A program made the translations under genes and the position numbers. This document shows, piece after piece, positions 42,957 through 52,452 of a stretch of 64,000 bases of DNA; position 1 is the stretch's first letter, and every line of letters begins with the position of its first letter. This stretch comes from CAYMPH01 sp964529415 (GTDB lineage Bacteria > Spirochaetota > UBA4802 > UBA5550): assembly GCA_964529415.1 (NCBI GenBank), contig CAZGWD010000017.1:16943-80942 (forward strand), read 5' to 3'. The notes under the pieces were generated by a model. That model did no database searches, was not told the origin of the DNA, and worked only from the letters and a program-made list of their open reading frames with translations.

Positions 42957-44549
42957 ATGCGTATGAAATTATCTATACTGCTTATCAACTTTCTTGTAAT
43001 ATTATTTTCCATCAATACCACATATGTTATAGCTCAGGAGAATAATAAAACTGATAATGAAGTAATTAACGCTGATATAAATAAAAATAAAGAAGAATCT
43101 TTTAATGAGAGTGTAAAAAAAAACAAGCTTCTAAAACTGAATGTTAACACTCTTGTGGATTATCTTTTAAAAAATAATTACGATGTAAAAAAAGCTCTTC
43201 TTGATTATAAGGGCGCGAATTCTCCACTGCTTCAATATCAGGCAAAATATGATTTTATAGCTATTGCAAACGGCGGATTTTCGCATACTGAAAATCCGAA
43301 TGCTGCAACCCAGACTTTACAGGGAAAAACTACTGAAGTCGGTAATTACATGTTTGGTCTTCAGAAAAATTTCAGCACAGGAACAACAGTGGGTGTTAAC
43401 ATGAATGGATATTATCAGGATGTTGCACCTAAAACTACATTTCCAGGTTTTGGCACATTTGGAGGATTAGGCTATCAGACAGGTTTCAAGGTAGATCTTG
43501 CACAGGAGCTGATAAAAAATGCTTTTGGCATAAACGACAGACTTACTGAACAATCATTGAAAAACATTACTTTTATGAACAAGCAGATGGTAAAGATGAA
43601 ACTTACTGCAATGCTTGTAGATTTTATAATCGGTTACTGGAATATTGCAATTGCTGAAGAGTTTTTAAATACAAACAGAGTTATTTATAATGGAACAGTT
43701 GATATTCGGAACCTTATGCAGAGAAAGGCTGCTGTAGGTCTTGCTGAAGCTGAGGAGGCATATGACTGGAACAGCAGAACTTTAGCTGCGAAAAATAATC
43801 TGGATAAATCGGAGAAATCTTTATTTGACGCGAGATTAAATATTTTAAGATCCTTGAATCTTGATACAGATATTAATATAGAAGTCGGAAGGACCTTTAA
43901 CACGGAAGAGCCTACTATAAAATATGAACAGGCTGTTAAGGATGCTTTTATCAAAAGAATAGACTGGAATAACCAGAAGGTTGTTTTGCATAATGCAAAT
44001 CTTGATCTTAGAATAGCGGCAAATATGAATCTTCCATCATTAAAACTAAAAGCATCAGCGGGTATAAAGGATTATGATGCCGCATCGTATGCAAATACAT
44101 TTGACAGCTTTGTAACTGATTATTCAGCTTCTCTTGAGCTTACTTATCCGATCGGCGATACCGGAGCTTATGTTAAACTTCGCGACGCTAAATTAAATTA
44201 TCAGAAACAATATATAACAGTAAAGGGAATGGAACAGAACATAAGAGATGAAGTTGTTTCAATCGTAAAACAGTGTGATGTGTCGTATCAGGTTTTTCAG
44301 CAGACCAAACAATCCAGGGATTATGCGCAGAATTATTATTATCAGGTTCTTGCTAAATTTAAAAAAGGTAAATACAATTCAGTGCAGCTGAAAATGGCCA
44401 TGGATTCATTTGCTCAGTCCAAAATGTTTGAAATTCAGTCTCTGATTGATTATAATATTTCTCTATTAAGAAGAGATTTCTCCAGAAATACTGTTTTTGA
44501 AAATTATAATATTGATGTGGATGGAATTTTAAAAAGAATAGACAATTAG
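42957..44549 (+). CDS. TolC-family outer-membrane protein
   Basis: The start is set by TGGAGG 6 bp before the ATG at 42957 (530 aa), although the frame is open upstream. A signal peptide (cleavage near TYVIAQ) is followed by a polar N-terminal extension and the outer-membrane-efflux fold with long coiled helices. The repeated half reads LNVNTLVDYLLKNNYDVKKA and, late, KFKKGKYNSVQLKMAMDSF. No periplasmic adaptor or pump gene is adjacent. It probably works with an exporter encoded elsewhere, perhaps the ABC or RND systems at the start of this window, but that is speculative. Confidence 0.85.
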   Translation: MRMKLSILLINFLVILFSINTTYVIAQENNKTDNEVINADINKNKEESFNESVKKNKLLKLNVNTLVDYLLKNNYDVKKALLDYKGANSPLLQYQAKYDFIAIANGGFSHTENPNAATQTLQGKTTEVGNYMFGLQKNFSTGTTVGVNMNGYYQDVAPKTTFPGFGTFGGLGYQTGFKVDLAQELIKNAFGINDRLTEQSLKNITFMNKQMVKMKLTAMLVDFIIGYWNIAIAEEFLNTNRVIYNGTVDIRNLMQRKAAVGLAEAEEAYDWNSRTLAAKNNLDKSEKSLFDARLNILRSLNLDTDINIEVGRTFNTEEPTIKYEQAVKDAFIKRIDWNNQKVVLHNANLDLRIAANMNLPSLKLKASAGIKDYDAASYANTFDSFVTDYSASLELTYPIGDTGAYVKLRDAKLNYQKQYITVKGMEQNIRDEVVSIVKQCDVSYQVFQQTKQSRDYAQNYYYQVLAKFKKGKYNSVQLKMAMDSFAQSKMFEIQSLIDYNISLLRRDFSRNTVFENYNIDVDGILKRIDN

Positions 44550-44573
44550 AAGGTTCTTTATTTTTTTATCTGA

Positions 44574-45164
44574 ATGATTGATAATATTAATGCTTATATA
44601 ATTGCAGGTGGAAAAAGCATCAGATTCAGGAGCGATAAATCTCTCTATGAATTTAACGGCAAGCCGCTCATAAAACATGTTGTTGATGCAGTTTCACCTG
44701 TGTTTCAATCAGTTTCAATAATCAGTAATGATACAGAAAAATATTCCTTTCTCGGCTTAAATACTATTCCTGATATAATTCCTGATCTCGGGCCTATTGG
44801 CGGTATTTATACTGCATTGATTCAGTCTTCAGGTAAAAGTATTTTTGCCTTTGCCTGCGATACCCCGTTTATCAATAAAGAATTTATAGAATACATGACT
44901 TTAAAAATAAAAGGGTTCGATATTATCGTTCCATCTATTTCAGAGCGTTATGAGCCTCTGCATACGATTTACGCCTCTTCATGCCTTCCGTATATTTTAA
45001 AGCTTATAAACTCCGGAGACAGAAAAATAATTAATTTCTTTGACAGTATGAAGCTTTTAAAAATTACTGAGGATGAAATCAGGAAATTTGATCCGGAATT
45101 AAAACTGTTTAAGAATATTAATTATTTTGAAGATATTGAAAAACTCGGCAGAGCAGAAAATTGA
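44574..45164 (+). CDS. mobA: MobA-like molybdenum cofactor guanylyltransferase
   Basis: A 196-aa nucleotidyltransferase. It has AYIIAGGKSIRFRSDKSLYEF (the AGG...R...DK GTP-binding motif), IIPDLGPIGGIYTAL and FAFACDTPFINKEFI with the metal-binding Asp. MobA attaches GMP to molybdopterin to make the bis-MGD cofactor of formate dehydrogenases and related enzymes. Its location beside fdhD and fdhE supports that. A tungsten enzyme is equally possible. It overlaps the next gene. Confidence 0.88.
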   Translation: MIDNINAYIIAGGKSIRFRSDKSLYEFNGKPLIKHVVDAVSPVFQSVSIISNDTEKYSFLGLNTIPDIIPDLGPIGGIYTALIQSSGKSIFAFACDTPFINKEFIEYMTLKIKGFDIIVPSISERYEPLHTIYASSCLPYILKLINSGDRKIINFFDSMKLLKITEDEIRKFDPELKLFKNINYFEDIEKLGRAEN

Positions 45165-45526
45165 AAAGTGAAGTATTAAAAAAGCATTTTATAGATCCGA
45201 AAGGCATTGGATTGATCGAAAACCCGGATTTTCAGGCATATTACAGCAGCGAAACTTGCAGTGATGTAGTGAAACTGACACTGAAAGTTTCGAACGGGAT
45301 AATTACAGATATCATGGCATCTGTTAACGGATGCGGTTTTTCAATAGCAGGAGCATCCTTGTTTGTTGAAACGGTAAAAGGAAAGCGCAATGATGAGATT
45401 CCAGGTTTAATGGAAAAACTGTATAAAGAAATGAGTTCAGATGTTCAGGAGAAAAGCATGAACTGTGTCAGTCTGACCTATAAAGCTTATATGTCCATAT
45501 ATGAAAAAATCAGGCAGGCAGAATAA
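45161..45526 (+). CDS. NifU/IscU-like iron-sulfur scaffold protein
   Basis: A 121-aa protein, apparently from a TTG start inside the mobA stop region. Three cysteines lie at IscU-like positions: SSETCSDVVKL, NGCGFSIAGASLF and KSMNCVSL. IscU proteins assemble clusters on these ligands; the usual second-cysteine context SGCGxSIASxS is recognisable. Placed between mobA and fdhD, it may deliver clusters to a formate dehydrogenase or hold a bound cluster in its maturation. TTG is uncertain, but no ATG lies near. Confidence 0.78.
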   Translation: MKSEVLKKHFIDPKGIGLIENPDFQAYYSSETCSDVVKLTLKVSNGIITDIMASVNGCGFSIAGASLFVETVKGKRNDEIPGLMEKLYKEMSSDVQEKSMNCVSLTYKAYMSIYEKIRQAE

Positions 45527-45527
45527 A

Positions 45528-46307
45528 ATGTCTTTACCTGAGAGAATTTCATTTAAAGCTCATGTTTTTTCGCAAAGTGGAATTGAGCCTGCAGACATTG
45601 ATTTGAGTGCTGAATATTCGTTTATACTGAAAATCAATGGAAGGCCGTTCGTATCTATCGCATGCTCAGGTTCCGGTCTTGAGTCACTTGCAGTCGGCCA
45701 TTTAATTACAGAAGGTGTGGTCAGAACTAAAAGTGAAATTGTTTCAGTAGAGGTCAATGAGAGAGAAATGACTGTTGAGGTTGAGACAGTTAAAAATGAT
45801 GATATGATGGACAGACTTTTTAAAATAAAATCGCTCGCATCTGCCTGCGGTCAGGGTAAAAGCTCAATTGGGGACGATTCCCTTGCAGAAATAAGTTCCA
45901 ATGGAAGAGTTTCAGGCAAACTGATAATTGATTCCATGAAAACTTTTCTTCATCTTTCCTCGCTCCATAAAGAAACCCGCGGAGTACACAGCGCCGCTCT
46001 TTATGATTTTCTCGGGAATAAAATTTTATTTGTTGATGAAATCGGCAGGCATAATGCTGTTGATAAAATTATAGGTATCTGCTGTCTGGAAAATATTGAT
46101 CTGACTGATAAGATGATATTTTCAACAGGAAGGCTTTCCAGTGAAATTGTGTATAAATCTCTTTATGGAAAAACACCTGTACTGGTATCGAAAGCCTATC
46201 CTACGAGCCTGAGCATTGATATAGCGAGGAAATACAACCTGACTGTCGCTGCAAATGTGTCAGCATCAAAATTTCTGATTTTCAGCGGAAAAGAAAGAAT
46301 CGCCTAA
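45528..46307 (+). CDS. fdhD: Formate dehydrogenase sulfur-transfer factor FdhD
   Basis: I place the start at the ATG at 45528 (MSLPERISFK, 259 aa), one base after the previous stop; a frame beginning at 45501 overlaps it. The protein has SGLESLAVGHLITEGV, KETRGVHSAALYD, EIGRHNAVDKIIG and FSTGRLSSEIVYKS, all FdhD motifs. It passes sulfur from a cysteine desulfurase to the Mo/W-bis-MGD cofactor. The functional loop reads SACGQGKSS with a single cysteine, where E. coli has two. Confidence 0.9.
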   Translation: MSLPERISFKAHVFSQSGIEPADIDLSAEYSFILKINGRPFVSIACSGSGLESLAVGHLITEGVVRTKSEIVSVEVNEREMTVEVETVKNDDMMDRLFKIKSLASACGQGKSSIGDDSLAEISSNGRVSGKLIIDSMKTFLHLSSLHKETRGVHSAALYDFLGNKILFVDEIGRHNAVDKIIGICCLENIDLTDKMIFSTGRLSSEIVYKSLYGKTPVLVSKAYPTSLSIDIARKYNLTVAANVSASKFLIFSGKERIA

Positions 46308-46429
46308 TAAATGAATTATACTGATTCATGAATATAAAATAATAATTGTATTAAACAGGCAGAATTTATTATATTGTTTAAATGCTGTTATTTGCGTTAA
46401 TGTTTTTCTTGAAATAATTGAGGTGAATT

Positions 46430-47347
46430 ATGACTGATACAGGACCTTCTATAGAACATTTTTTTGAAAGATTTGCTGATCTGAAAATTAAATTTGAAAA
46501 AATTTTATTTGCAAAATCATTTGTTAAAAAAACAGTCAGGGAAAACCTTGAGCTGATAAAAGACAGAAGATATGTAATTGAAGAAGCTGTCTGGAGGGTG
46601 GATGCTGCAAATACAAAAGAGTACATATTGAATCTACTCGATCTTTTAAGCGAAGAAGCTGTTGCTTATAAAAAAGACATTGATCTGTTTAAAACTGCAG
46701 TGAATGAAAATGAATTATTTGCAAAAGAGTATATTGATAATCTTCTTTGCGACAGACAGAAAAATGTTTTTAATTTTGCCAGAGAGCAGGAAATGTCGAA
46801 TGAATTTATTCTGTTTTTTTCACTCGTTGCTGCTTTTCCTTTTAAAGAAGCAGTCTCCGATTTTGTACAGGATTCAGTTGATTTATCAAATCATCATTCA
46901 GGATTTTGTCCGGTATGCGGCCACTGGCCGGGAATTTCATATATAGCTGGCAAAGAGGGCAGGAGGATTATGGCGTGCATTTCCTGCGGAACAAGATGGA
47001 CTTTCTCAAGGGTAAAATGCTCATTCTGCCTTACAACTGATCAGGAGAAGCTCAGTTATCTTCATCTCGAAGATGAGATGCAGGTATCTGCCTACACATG
47101 CGATAATTGCAGGCGTTATTTAAAAGTTATAAAGGTTTCTGAAGAAACTCTCGATTTTCCGAATGAATATGCAATCATTGATTATATGAGTTCAGGGTAT
47201 ATGGATATAGCTGCCATGCAGAATAAATATATTCAGGAATCAATTCTTGCTTCAAGATTTGACGGGCCAAGGGATGAAAAAATTGCACATTACTGGGAGC
47301 AGGGGAAAACACCTGATTCAGAGATTGAACCGGATATCGTTCATTGA
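46430..47347 (+). CDS. fdhE: FdhE-like formate dehydrogenase accessory protein
   Basis: A 305-aa protein. A helical N-terminal half is followed by a zinc-ribbon half with four CxxC pairs: FCPVCGHWPGIS, CISCGTRWTFSRVKCSFC and CDNCRRYL. This matches FdhE, which binds formate dehydrogenase during maturation. It is the last gene of the maturation block after a 120-bp gap. No formate dehydrogenase catalytic gene is in the window. Confidence 0.88.
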   Translation: MTDTGPSIEHFFERFADLKIKFEKILFAKSFVKKTVRENLELIKDRRYVIEEAVWRVDAANTKEYILNLLDLLSEEAVAYKKDIDLFKTAVNENELFAKEYIDNLLCDRQKNVFNFAREQEMSNEFILFFSLVAAFPFKEAVSDFVQDSVDLSNHHSGFCPVCGHWPGISYIAGKEGRRIMACISCGTRWTFSRVKCSFCLTTDQEKLSYLHLEDEMQVSAYTCDNCRRYLKVIKVSEETLDFPNEYAIIDYMSSGYMDIAAMQNKYIQESILASRFDGPRDEKIAHYWEQGKTPDSEIEPDIVH

Positions 47348-47350
47348 CCT

Positions 47351-48043
47351 TTATTCGAGAAGCATTTCCATTGTATAGTTAAGCATTGTAGTTCTTGATT
47401 TATAAATAGTACCGTTAGGATCCATATGCAGTTCGATTGTTTTATGGCTGTTGATGTACTGTAATACCTGGCAGAGTTCAATTTCTTTTCCTCTGAAAGT
47501 GAACTTCTTTTTTTCTGATACAGCAGTGTTTAAAATTACGCTGCTTTCAATATCAATTTGAGGATCGTAAATCCTTGATCTGATTAAACCGCCTTTTTTA
47601 AACCTCATTTTTTTTAATTCAGCCGTGCTGTATAACCCGTCAAACATAAATGGTGTTTCAATTGGTATAAAACTTTTTTTATTTTCAAAATTAACTTCAA
47701 CGCCGTCATTTTTGGCAGTTACAGCAGTTTTAATTTCCTGAATATCATTGCTGCTGATAATTTTATTTAAAATTTCAAGGCTTACCGGTTTGTAATCTTT
47801 TGTTTCAACTAAAGTTCTTTTTACAGTATTTTTTAAATTACCGGTTATTGTTTCCATTTCAAGTTCATGTATATAATTATTATCGTTTTGTGAAATTTTT
47901 ACAATTGAAGTTCCTGCGTGATTTCCATTAATAAAAATTTTATATTTCCATTCGCCGGTATTATCAATTTTTTTAACGGAACATTGTAAAATAAAAAGCA
48001 AAGATAACAGGATGGGCAATATTTTTGATGTTATTTGTATCAT
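47351..48043 (-). CDS. Putative lipoprotein of unknown function
   Basis: A 230-aa protein with a lipoprotein signal (LPILLSLLFILQC, attachment Cys near residue 21). The mature part has alternating beta-strand pattern (EWKYKIFINGNHAGTSIVKI) like periplasmic binding folds, but I recognise no family. It converges with fdhE (3 bp between stops) and lies after the M23 peptidase gene on the same strand, with a gap of 22 bp, so it may belong to that unit. Confidence 0.7.
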   Translation of the reverse strand: MIQITSKILPILLSLLFILQCSVKKIDNTGEWKYKIFINGNHAGTSIVKISQNDNNYIHELEMETITGNLKNTVKRTLVETKDYKPVSLEILNKIISSNDIQEIKTAVTAKNDGVEVNFENKKSFIPIETPFMFDGLYSTAELKKMRFKKGGLIRSRIYDPQIDIESSVILNTAVSEKKKFTFRGKEIELCQVLQYINSHKTIELHMDPNGTIYKSRTTMLNYTMEMLLE

Positions 48044-48065
48044 TGGAAGTAATCTGGAAAGTATT

Positions 48066-49028
48066 TCACCAGATGAATAAAAGAGGATTTATTATTTCAC
48101 CGTGGCGCATTATTATAAAGTGAAGATGCGGGCCTGTGGATCTACCTGTTGATCCTACTAAACCGAGAATGTCATCATTTTTAAGCCAGTCGCCTGTTTT
48201 TACTTTTATCAAGGAGAAGTGGCCGTATAGAGTTGAAAACCCATCGTGGTGCTGCATTGTAACACAAAGGCCGTATCCATCCCTCCATCCTGAATAGGTT
48301 ACTATGCCTTCTCTTGCAGGCCTCACAGGCGTTCCCTGTCTGTTCATGATATCTATACCGTTATGAAATTCCATATTCTCATGAAAAAACGGATCCACTC
48401 TGTCTCCATAGGCTGATGTTATAAAGCCTACAAGAGGAGCCTGAAAAATATTTCTGTAATTGTTGAGCTTCTCCAGTGAATCATTTACGATTCTCGGCCT
48501 GCTGTTCTGGAAAAATACAAATCGTATGTCATCTGTTGATATGATTTTAAAAAATGTTGGAAGATATTTTCCCGAAATATTGTTTCTGTATTCAAGCTTT
48601 CTTGACATGCGGAACACATCTGTAAACTGATCAAATGCGAATAAAACACCATCCTTTTCAGGAATTACAACTTCAGTGCCTTCTGATGCAGCAAGTGATT
48701 TCAGATACGGATTTGCAGCTATGAAAGTATCAAGAGTAATCTGATGTCTTTTGCAGACATCCCAGAATGATTCACTGTATCTGATTTTATATATAGATAA
48801 ATTTACGCCTGCATCGTGAGGATAATTTTTGATTAATTTAATGTAAGCAGCATGGTCGGTGAATATCGGGTACCCTTCTTTCAGGACGTAACTGTTTCTT
48901 TCTGCCTTTACACTTTTTTTAACAATGGCAGTAATAATGTTCCCGCCGATAAAAACAGTCAGTAAAACAGCTGCTGCAACTGAAGCATAAAACCTGACCT
49001 GCCTGTCCTGGTAATTATTTAGCGGCAT
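48066..49028 (-). CDS. LysM and M23 peptidase-domain protein
   Basis: I start at the internal ATG at 49028 (MPLNNYQDRQVRF, 320 aa), five bases from the proC stop. A single membrane anchor (ASVAAAVLLTVFIGG) is followed by a LysM-like region (YKIRYSESFWDVCKRHQIT) and a C-terminal M23 domain (about residues 195-310) with FHNGIDI, GYGLCVTMQHHDG, LYGHFS and GPHLHFII. The zinc ligands HxxxD and HxH are present, so it is probably an active murein endopeptidase in the periplasm. Confidence 0.88.
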   Translation of the reverse strand: MPLNNYQDRQVRFYASVAAAVLLTVFIGGNIITAIVKKSVKAERNSYVLKEGYPIFTDHAAYIKLIKNYPHDAGVNLSIYKIRYSESFWDVCKRHQITLDTFIAANPYLKSLAASEGTEVVIPEKDGVLFAFDQFTDVFRMSRKLEYRNNISGKYLPTFFKIISTDDIRFVFFQNSRPRIVNDSLEKLNNYRNIFQAPLVGFITSAYGDRVDPFFHENMEFHNGIDIMNRQGTPVRPAREGIVTYSGWRDGYGLCVTMQHHDGFSTLYGHFSLIKVKTGDWLKNDDILGLVGSTGRSTGPHLHFIIMRHGEIINPLLFIW

Positions 49029-49032
49029 CCTG

Positions 49033-49842
49033 TTATTCTTCCCCGAGCTTTTTTGATTTTTGCGCCGCAGCTTCAACAGCATCCATGACTATTCCTGCAA
49101 AACCATTTTTCTCAAGTACATGGATCCCGTCAATGGTTGTTCCGCCGGGTGAGGCTACTTTCATTCTGAGATTCATGGGATGTTCCATTGATTCAATAAC
49201 AAGTCTCGCTGAACCTGCAACAGTGTGAGCTGCAAGGAGTGTTGCTTTATCTCTTGGAATTCCCATTTTGACTCCGCCGTCTGCAAGTGCATGTATAAAA
49301 GTAAATACATAAGCCGGTCCGCTGCCTGAAAGACCGGTAACTGCATCCATCATTTTCTCAGGGACTCTTACAGTATGTCCTATCATTTTAAAAACTTCAT
49401 CTGCCATATTAAGTGATAATTCGTCCACTTCATCGTTGGATGATATAGCTGATATTCCCTCACCTATAAGGCATGGCGTGTTCGGCATTACGCGAATAAT
49501 TTTTTTATCCGATCCGAGAGCTGATTCAATTGTTTTTATTTTAATTCCCGCAGCTATTGAAACAATAACTGTTGTTTTTTTAACGGACTTGATTTCTTTT
49601 AAAAGGTCTGATACAGCATCAGGTTTTACAGCTATTATGACGATATCCGAATCATATGCAGTTTTAATCGCGGAATCAAGTTTCTTGACCTGGAATCTTA
49701 AACGCATTTCCTCGAGTTTTTCGGCATCTGAATCATAAACATTAATAAATTCGGGATCAATAGATTTAGCCAGGCCTGCTATTATAGCGCTGCCCATATT
49801 GCCTGCGCCGATTATGCCTATTGATTTATTCTGTAGTATCAT
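49033..49842 (-). CDS. proC: Pyrroline-5-carboxylate reductase
   Basis: A 269-aa enzyme for the last step of proline synthesis. It has the Rossmann motif IGIIGAGNMGSAIIAG, VIIAVKPDAVSDLL, IIRVMPNTPCLIGEG and the C-terminal GLSGSGPAYVFTFIHALADGGVK plus ASPGGTTIDGIHVLE. All are family hallmarks. The gene overlaps yggS by 4 bp, the common yggS-proC pairing. Confidence 0.95.
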   Translation of the reverse strand: MILQNKSIGIIGAGNMGSAIIAGLAKSIDPEFINVYDSDAEKLEEMRLRFQVKKLDSAIKTAYDSDIVIIAVKPDAVSDLLKEIKSVKKTTVIVSIAAGIKIKTIESALGSDKKIIRVMPNTPCLIGEGISAISSNDEVDELSLNMADEVFKMIGHTVRVPEKMMDAVTGLSGSGPAYVFTFIHALADGGVKMGIPRDKATLLAAHTVAGSARLVIESMEHPMNLRMKVASPGGTTIDGIHVLEKNGFAGIVMDAVEAAAQKSKKLGEE

Positions 49843-50525
49843 TTATAATTTCTATTACCGAAAATTGCGGAACCGATTCTGACCATAGTCGCTCCTTCAG
49901 CTATTGCGATTTTATAATCAGACGACATTCCCATCGAGAGTTCTTTTAACTGAATATGGAATCTATCGTTTATTTCTTCAAGCAATTTTCTTGCTTTGCT
50001 GAAACAATTTCCAATTATTATTTCATCATCGGTATATGGAGCAATTGCCATTAAACCGAGAATTTTAATGTTTTGAAGCGGAAGAATATTTTCAAATAAT
50101 TGGATCAGGCTTTCGGGGTCAGAGCCGCTTTTCTGCGATTCACCTGCAGTATTTACCTGGATGAGGATATTCTGTATTTTATCAATTTTTAACCCTTCCG
50201 TGCTGACTTTTTTTGCAGTTTCTGCTTTATCAATAGAGTGGATTAAATCAAATAAGCGGACAGCTTCTTTTGATTTGTTCGATTGAAGGTGACCTATCAT
50301 ATGAAATTTAAATTTCCCATTAAGGAGCGGAATTTTTTCTGAAGCTTCCTGTATTTTGTTTTCACCGAAAAGTTCCAGGCCGGAATCTATAGCTGCCTGT
50401 ACTGTTTCAGAAGGGAAAGTTTTTGAAACTGAAATAATTTTAATATCGTCAGGATTTCTTTTGTATTTTTCAGCAGCAGCGGCAATTTCATCTTTAATTC
50501 TATTATAGTTTTCAATAATGCTCAT
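49839..50525 (-). CDS. PLP homeostasis protein (YggS family)
   Basis: I start at the ATG at 50525 (MSIIENYNRIKDEI, 228 aa); a longer frame adds 12 unlikely residues. The fold type III PLP-binding site is in IKIISVSKTFP. It also has LFGENKIQEASEK, FHMIGHLQSNKSK and SMGMSSDYKIAIAEGATMVRIGSAIFG. The family binds PLP but has no known catalytic reaction; it buffers PLP and affects amino-acid metabolism. One copy of the GGGGTCAGAGC motif falls inside its coding sequence. Confidence 0.93.
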   Translation of the reverse strand: MSIIENYNRIKDEIAAAAEKYKRNPDDIKIISVSKTFPSETVQAAIDSGLELFGENKIQEASEKIPLLNGKFKFHMIGHLQSNKSKEAVRLFDLIHSIDKAETAKKVSTEGLKIDKIQNILIQVNTAGESQKSGSDPESLIQLFENILPLQNIKILGLMAIAPYTDDEIIIGNCFSKARKLLEEINDRFHIQLKELSMGMSSDYKIAIAEGATMVRIGSAIFGNRNYK

Positions 50526-50653
50526 GCAAAATATATTAAGATAACAGTTTTTATCAGTCAAGCATAACTTAATGTTATAAGTGAAAATATGAACTTAAGG
50601 TTTTTTGCTGATAATTTTGATGATAATTGAATTATCAAAGATTTAAGCAAATA

Positions 50654-50848
50654 GGGCTCTGACCCCGGAAACTATATTGTTGCTTTAACCCCTTTCGTAT
50701 TTATATGAAAAAAAGGGGATAGGGAGATGGAAGAGATAAGGAGATAATTTTATATGATAAAAATGAAAATAATTAATAAATATCTTATCATCGCTCCTTT
50801 TTTTAATCTCCATATCCCCTAAATTTTTTAACCATAAGCTCTGACCCC
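50654..50848. repeat. Purine-rich hairpin repeat, copy E, with flanking GCTCTGACCCC repeats
   Basis: GCTCTGACCCC at 50656-50666 and again at 50838-50848 (same orientation) enclose an imperfect hairpin: a purine-rich left arm (GGGGATAGGGAGATGG, AGAGATAAGGAGAT) and a pyrimidine-rich right arm (ATCTTATCATCGCTCC, AATCTCCATATCCCCT). It occupies the gap between yggS and the phosphatase gene. Confidence 0.75.
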
Positions 50849-50856
50849 GATTTATT

Positions 50857-52452
50857 CTATTTGATAAGTTTAATTGCCTCATCAGGCAGAAACCATTTTT
50901 TCCCGTTAAATAATGTCAGGCCTCTGAATGTAACAGCTTTCCCATCTATACGGGCTATATTTTTATTTACTGGAAATCTATAATCTATATTTCCTTTTTT
51001 AATAGTTAAAACCGGATTAAATAATTCTTTATTGTCAATTATGATTCTGATATCAGGAGCTGATAATTCTTTAAAAACATCCCTGAAAAGAACAGTATTC
51101 AGATTAAAAGTATTTAAAGAAAGAATATCATCTATGTATATGGCTATATCTGTATTTTGAATAACACCGGTTGGCCTGTAATTTCTTGGATGATATAAAT
51201 ATAGAACCACTTCTTCACCGGTATGTCCATGTGTAGTCCACCCGATTTTTGCTCTCTTGCTGATTATAGGCCCGATTTCGTAATTGAATTTATCAGACTT
51301 GGCTTTTTTAAGCTTTGATATTTCATCAATTGTCAAATCATTGATCCCGAAATATTTTAAAACAACTTCCTTCAGGTTTGATCTGTCTTTATTCAGTTTT
51401 TTAAATATGCCTTCACCTGTTAAAGATGCTTTACTAAGCGGAACTAACAGATCAGTAACAGGCAAAATATCATAGCCTTTATCTGTTTCGCTACAGCCTA
51501 TAGACATCCCGCCGTTTCCATGATCCGGAGCTGCAATTACAACAGTGTTCCCGTCTTTTTTTGCAAAATCAAGCGCAGCTTTTACAGCTTTATCAAAAGC
51601 GAGAACATCGCTGACAACGCCAACAGGATCGTTCGCATGCGATGCCCAGTCGATCTTGCTGCCTTCAATCATCAGGAAAAATCCATTGTTGTTTTTTGAG
51701 AGGATTTCTATAGCTTTTTGTGTCATTTCAAATAAGGCAGGCTGGGTATTATCTCTGTCAATATCATAGTCCATTGCATCCGGAGCAAACATGCCCCAGA
51801 TTTTTTTACTATTAATATTTAAAAGCTCATCTCTTGTTGATATGTAATCATATCCTTTGCTTTTAATTACTCCAATGAGATCTTCTTTATCTTTTCTGAT
51901 TTCTTTTCTGAGGTGCTCTGACCCTCCTGCAAGAACAACATCCATATCCTGATATATCTGCTGCTCTCCAATATCCTGGTATGCACGTCTGTCAACATGA
52001 TGGCTTGAAAAAGCTCCGGGAGTTGCGTGCTGTATATTTGCTGTTGCTACAAGGCCTGTACTCAAGCCCTTGAGCTTCGCAGCTTCAAGTATTGTCGGTA
52101 CAGGATTTCTCGCATCTGACTCATTGAAATTTTTTCCTTTATAATCAGGCATATTGGATATATCAGGAAGAACAGAGATAAATCCTGAATGGGATTTTTG
52201 TCCGGTTGCCATAGCTGTTGCTGCAGGAGCTGAATCAGAAATAATTCCATCCGATGGGTATGTTCTAACCAGGCCGCATGCCAGTTCATCAAGGGTAAGA
52301 GAATTTCCGCCATTATACCATCTTGCTATAGTTGTATGTGTAATGCTCATTCCGTCCGGAATTAAAAGTATTACATTTTTTACTTTTTTATCATTAGTAT
52401 GAGAGCTTAATGCAGCCAGGCATATTATTAAGAGAATATGAATAAATTTCAT
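50857..52452 (-). CDS. Alkaline phosphatase
   Basis: A 531-aa exported phosphatase (signal MKFIHILLIICLAALSSHT). PhoA-family residues are visible: metal Asp in ILLIPDGMS, nucleophile Ser in ISDSAPAATAMATG, ligands Glu/Asp/His in MIEGSKIDWASHAND, Asp-His in IAAPDHGNGG and His in TTHGHTGEEV. It hydrolyses phosphomonoesters in the periplasm. No Pho regulon genes are adjacent. One GCTCTGACCC copy lies within the coding sequence (51915-51924). Confidence 0.92.
   Translation of the reverse strand: MKFIHILLIICLAALSSHTNDKKVKNVILLIPDGMSITHTTIARWYNGGNSLTLDELACGLVRTYPSDGIISDSAPAATAMATGQKSHSGFISVLPDISNMPDYKGKNFNESDARNPVPTILEAAKLKGLSTGLVATANIQHATPGAFSSHHVDRRAYQDIGEQQIYQDMDVVLAGGSEHLRKEIRKDKEDLIGVIKSKGYDYISTRDELLNINSKKIWGMFAPDAMDYDIDRDNTQPALFEMTQKAIEILSKNNNGFFLMIEGSKIDWASHANDPVGVVSDVLAFDKAVKAALDFAKKDGNTVVIAAPDHGNGGMSIGCSETDKGYDILPVTDLLVPLSKASLTGEGIFKKLNKDRSNLKEVVLKYFGINDLTIDEISKLKKAKSDKFNYEIGPIISKRAKIGWTTHGHTGEEVVLYLYHPRNYRPTGVIQNTDIAIYIDDILSLNTFNLNTVLFRDVFKELSAPDIRIIIDNKELFNPVLTIKKGNIDYRFPVNKNIARIDGKAVTFRGLTLFNGKKWFLPDEAIKLIK

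Noticed and set aside
45161..45526. Reading the mobA/NifU-like overlap as a frameshifted single gene
   Set aside because: Both halves are complete members of distinct families, and a TTG start at the junction explains the arrangement.
50115..50125. GGGGTCAGAGC in yggS as proof of an insertion
   Set aside because: Coding sequence GSDPES fits the protein without visible length change, so by itself this copy could be chance; kept only as part of the count.
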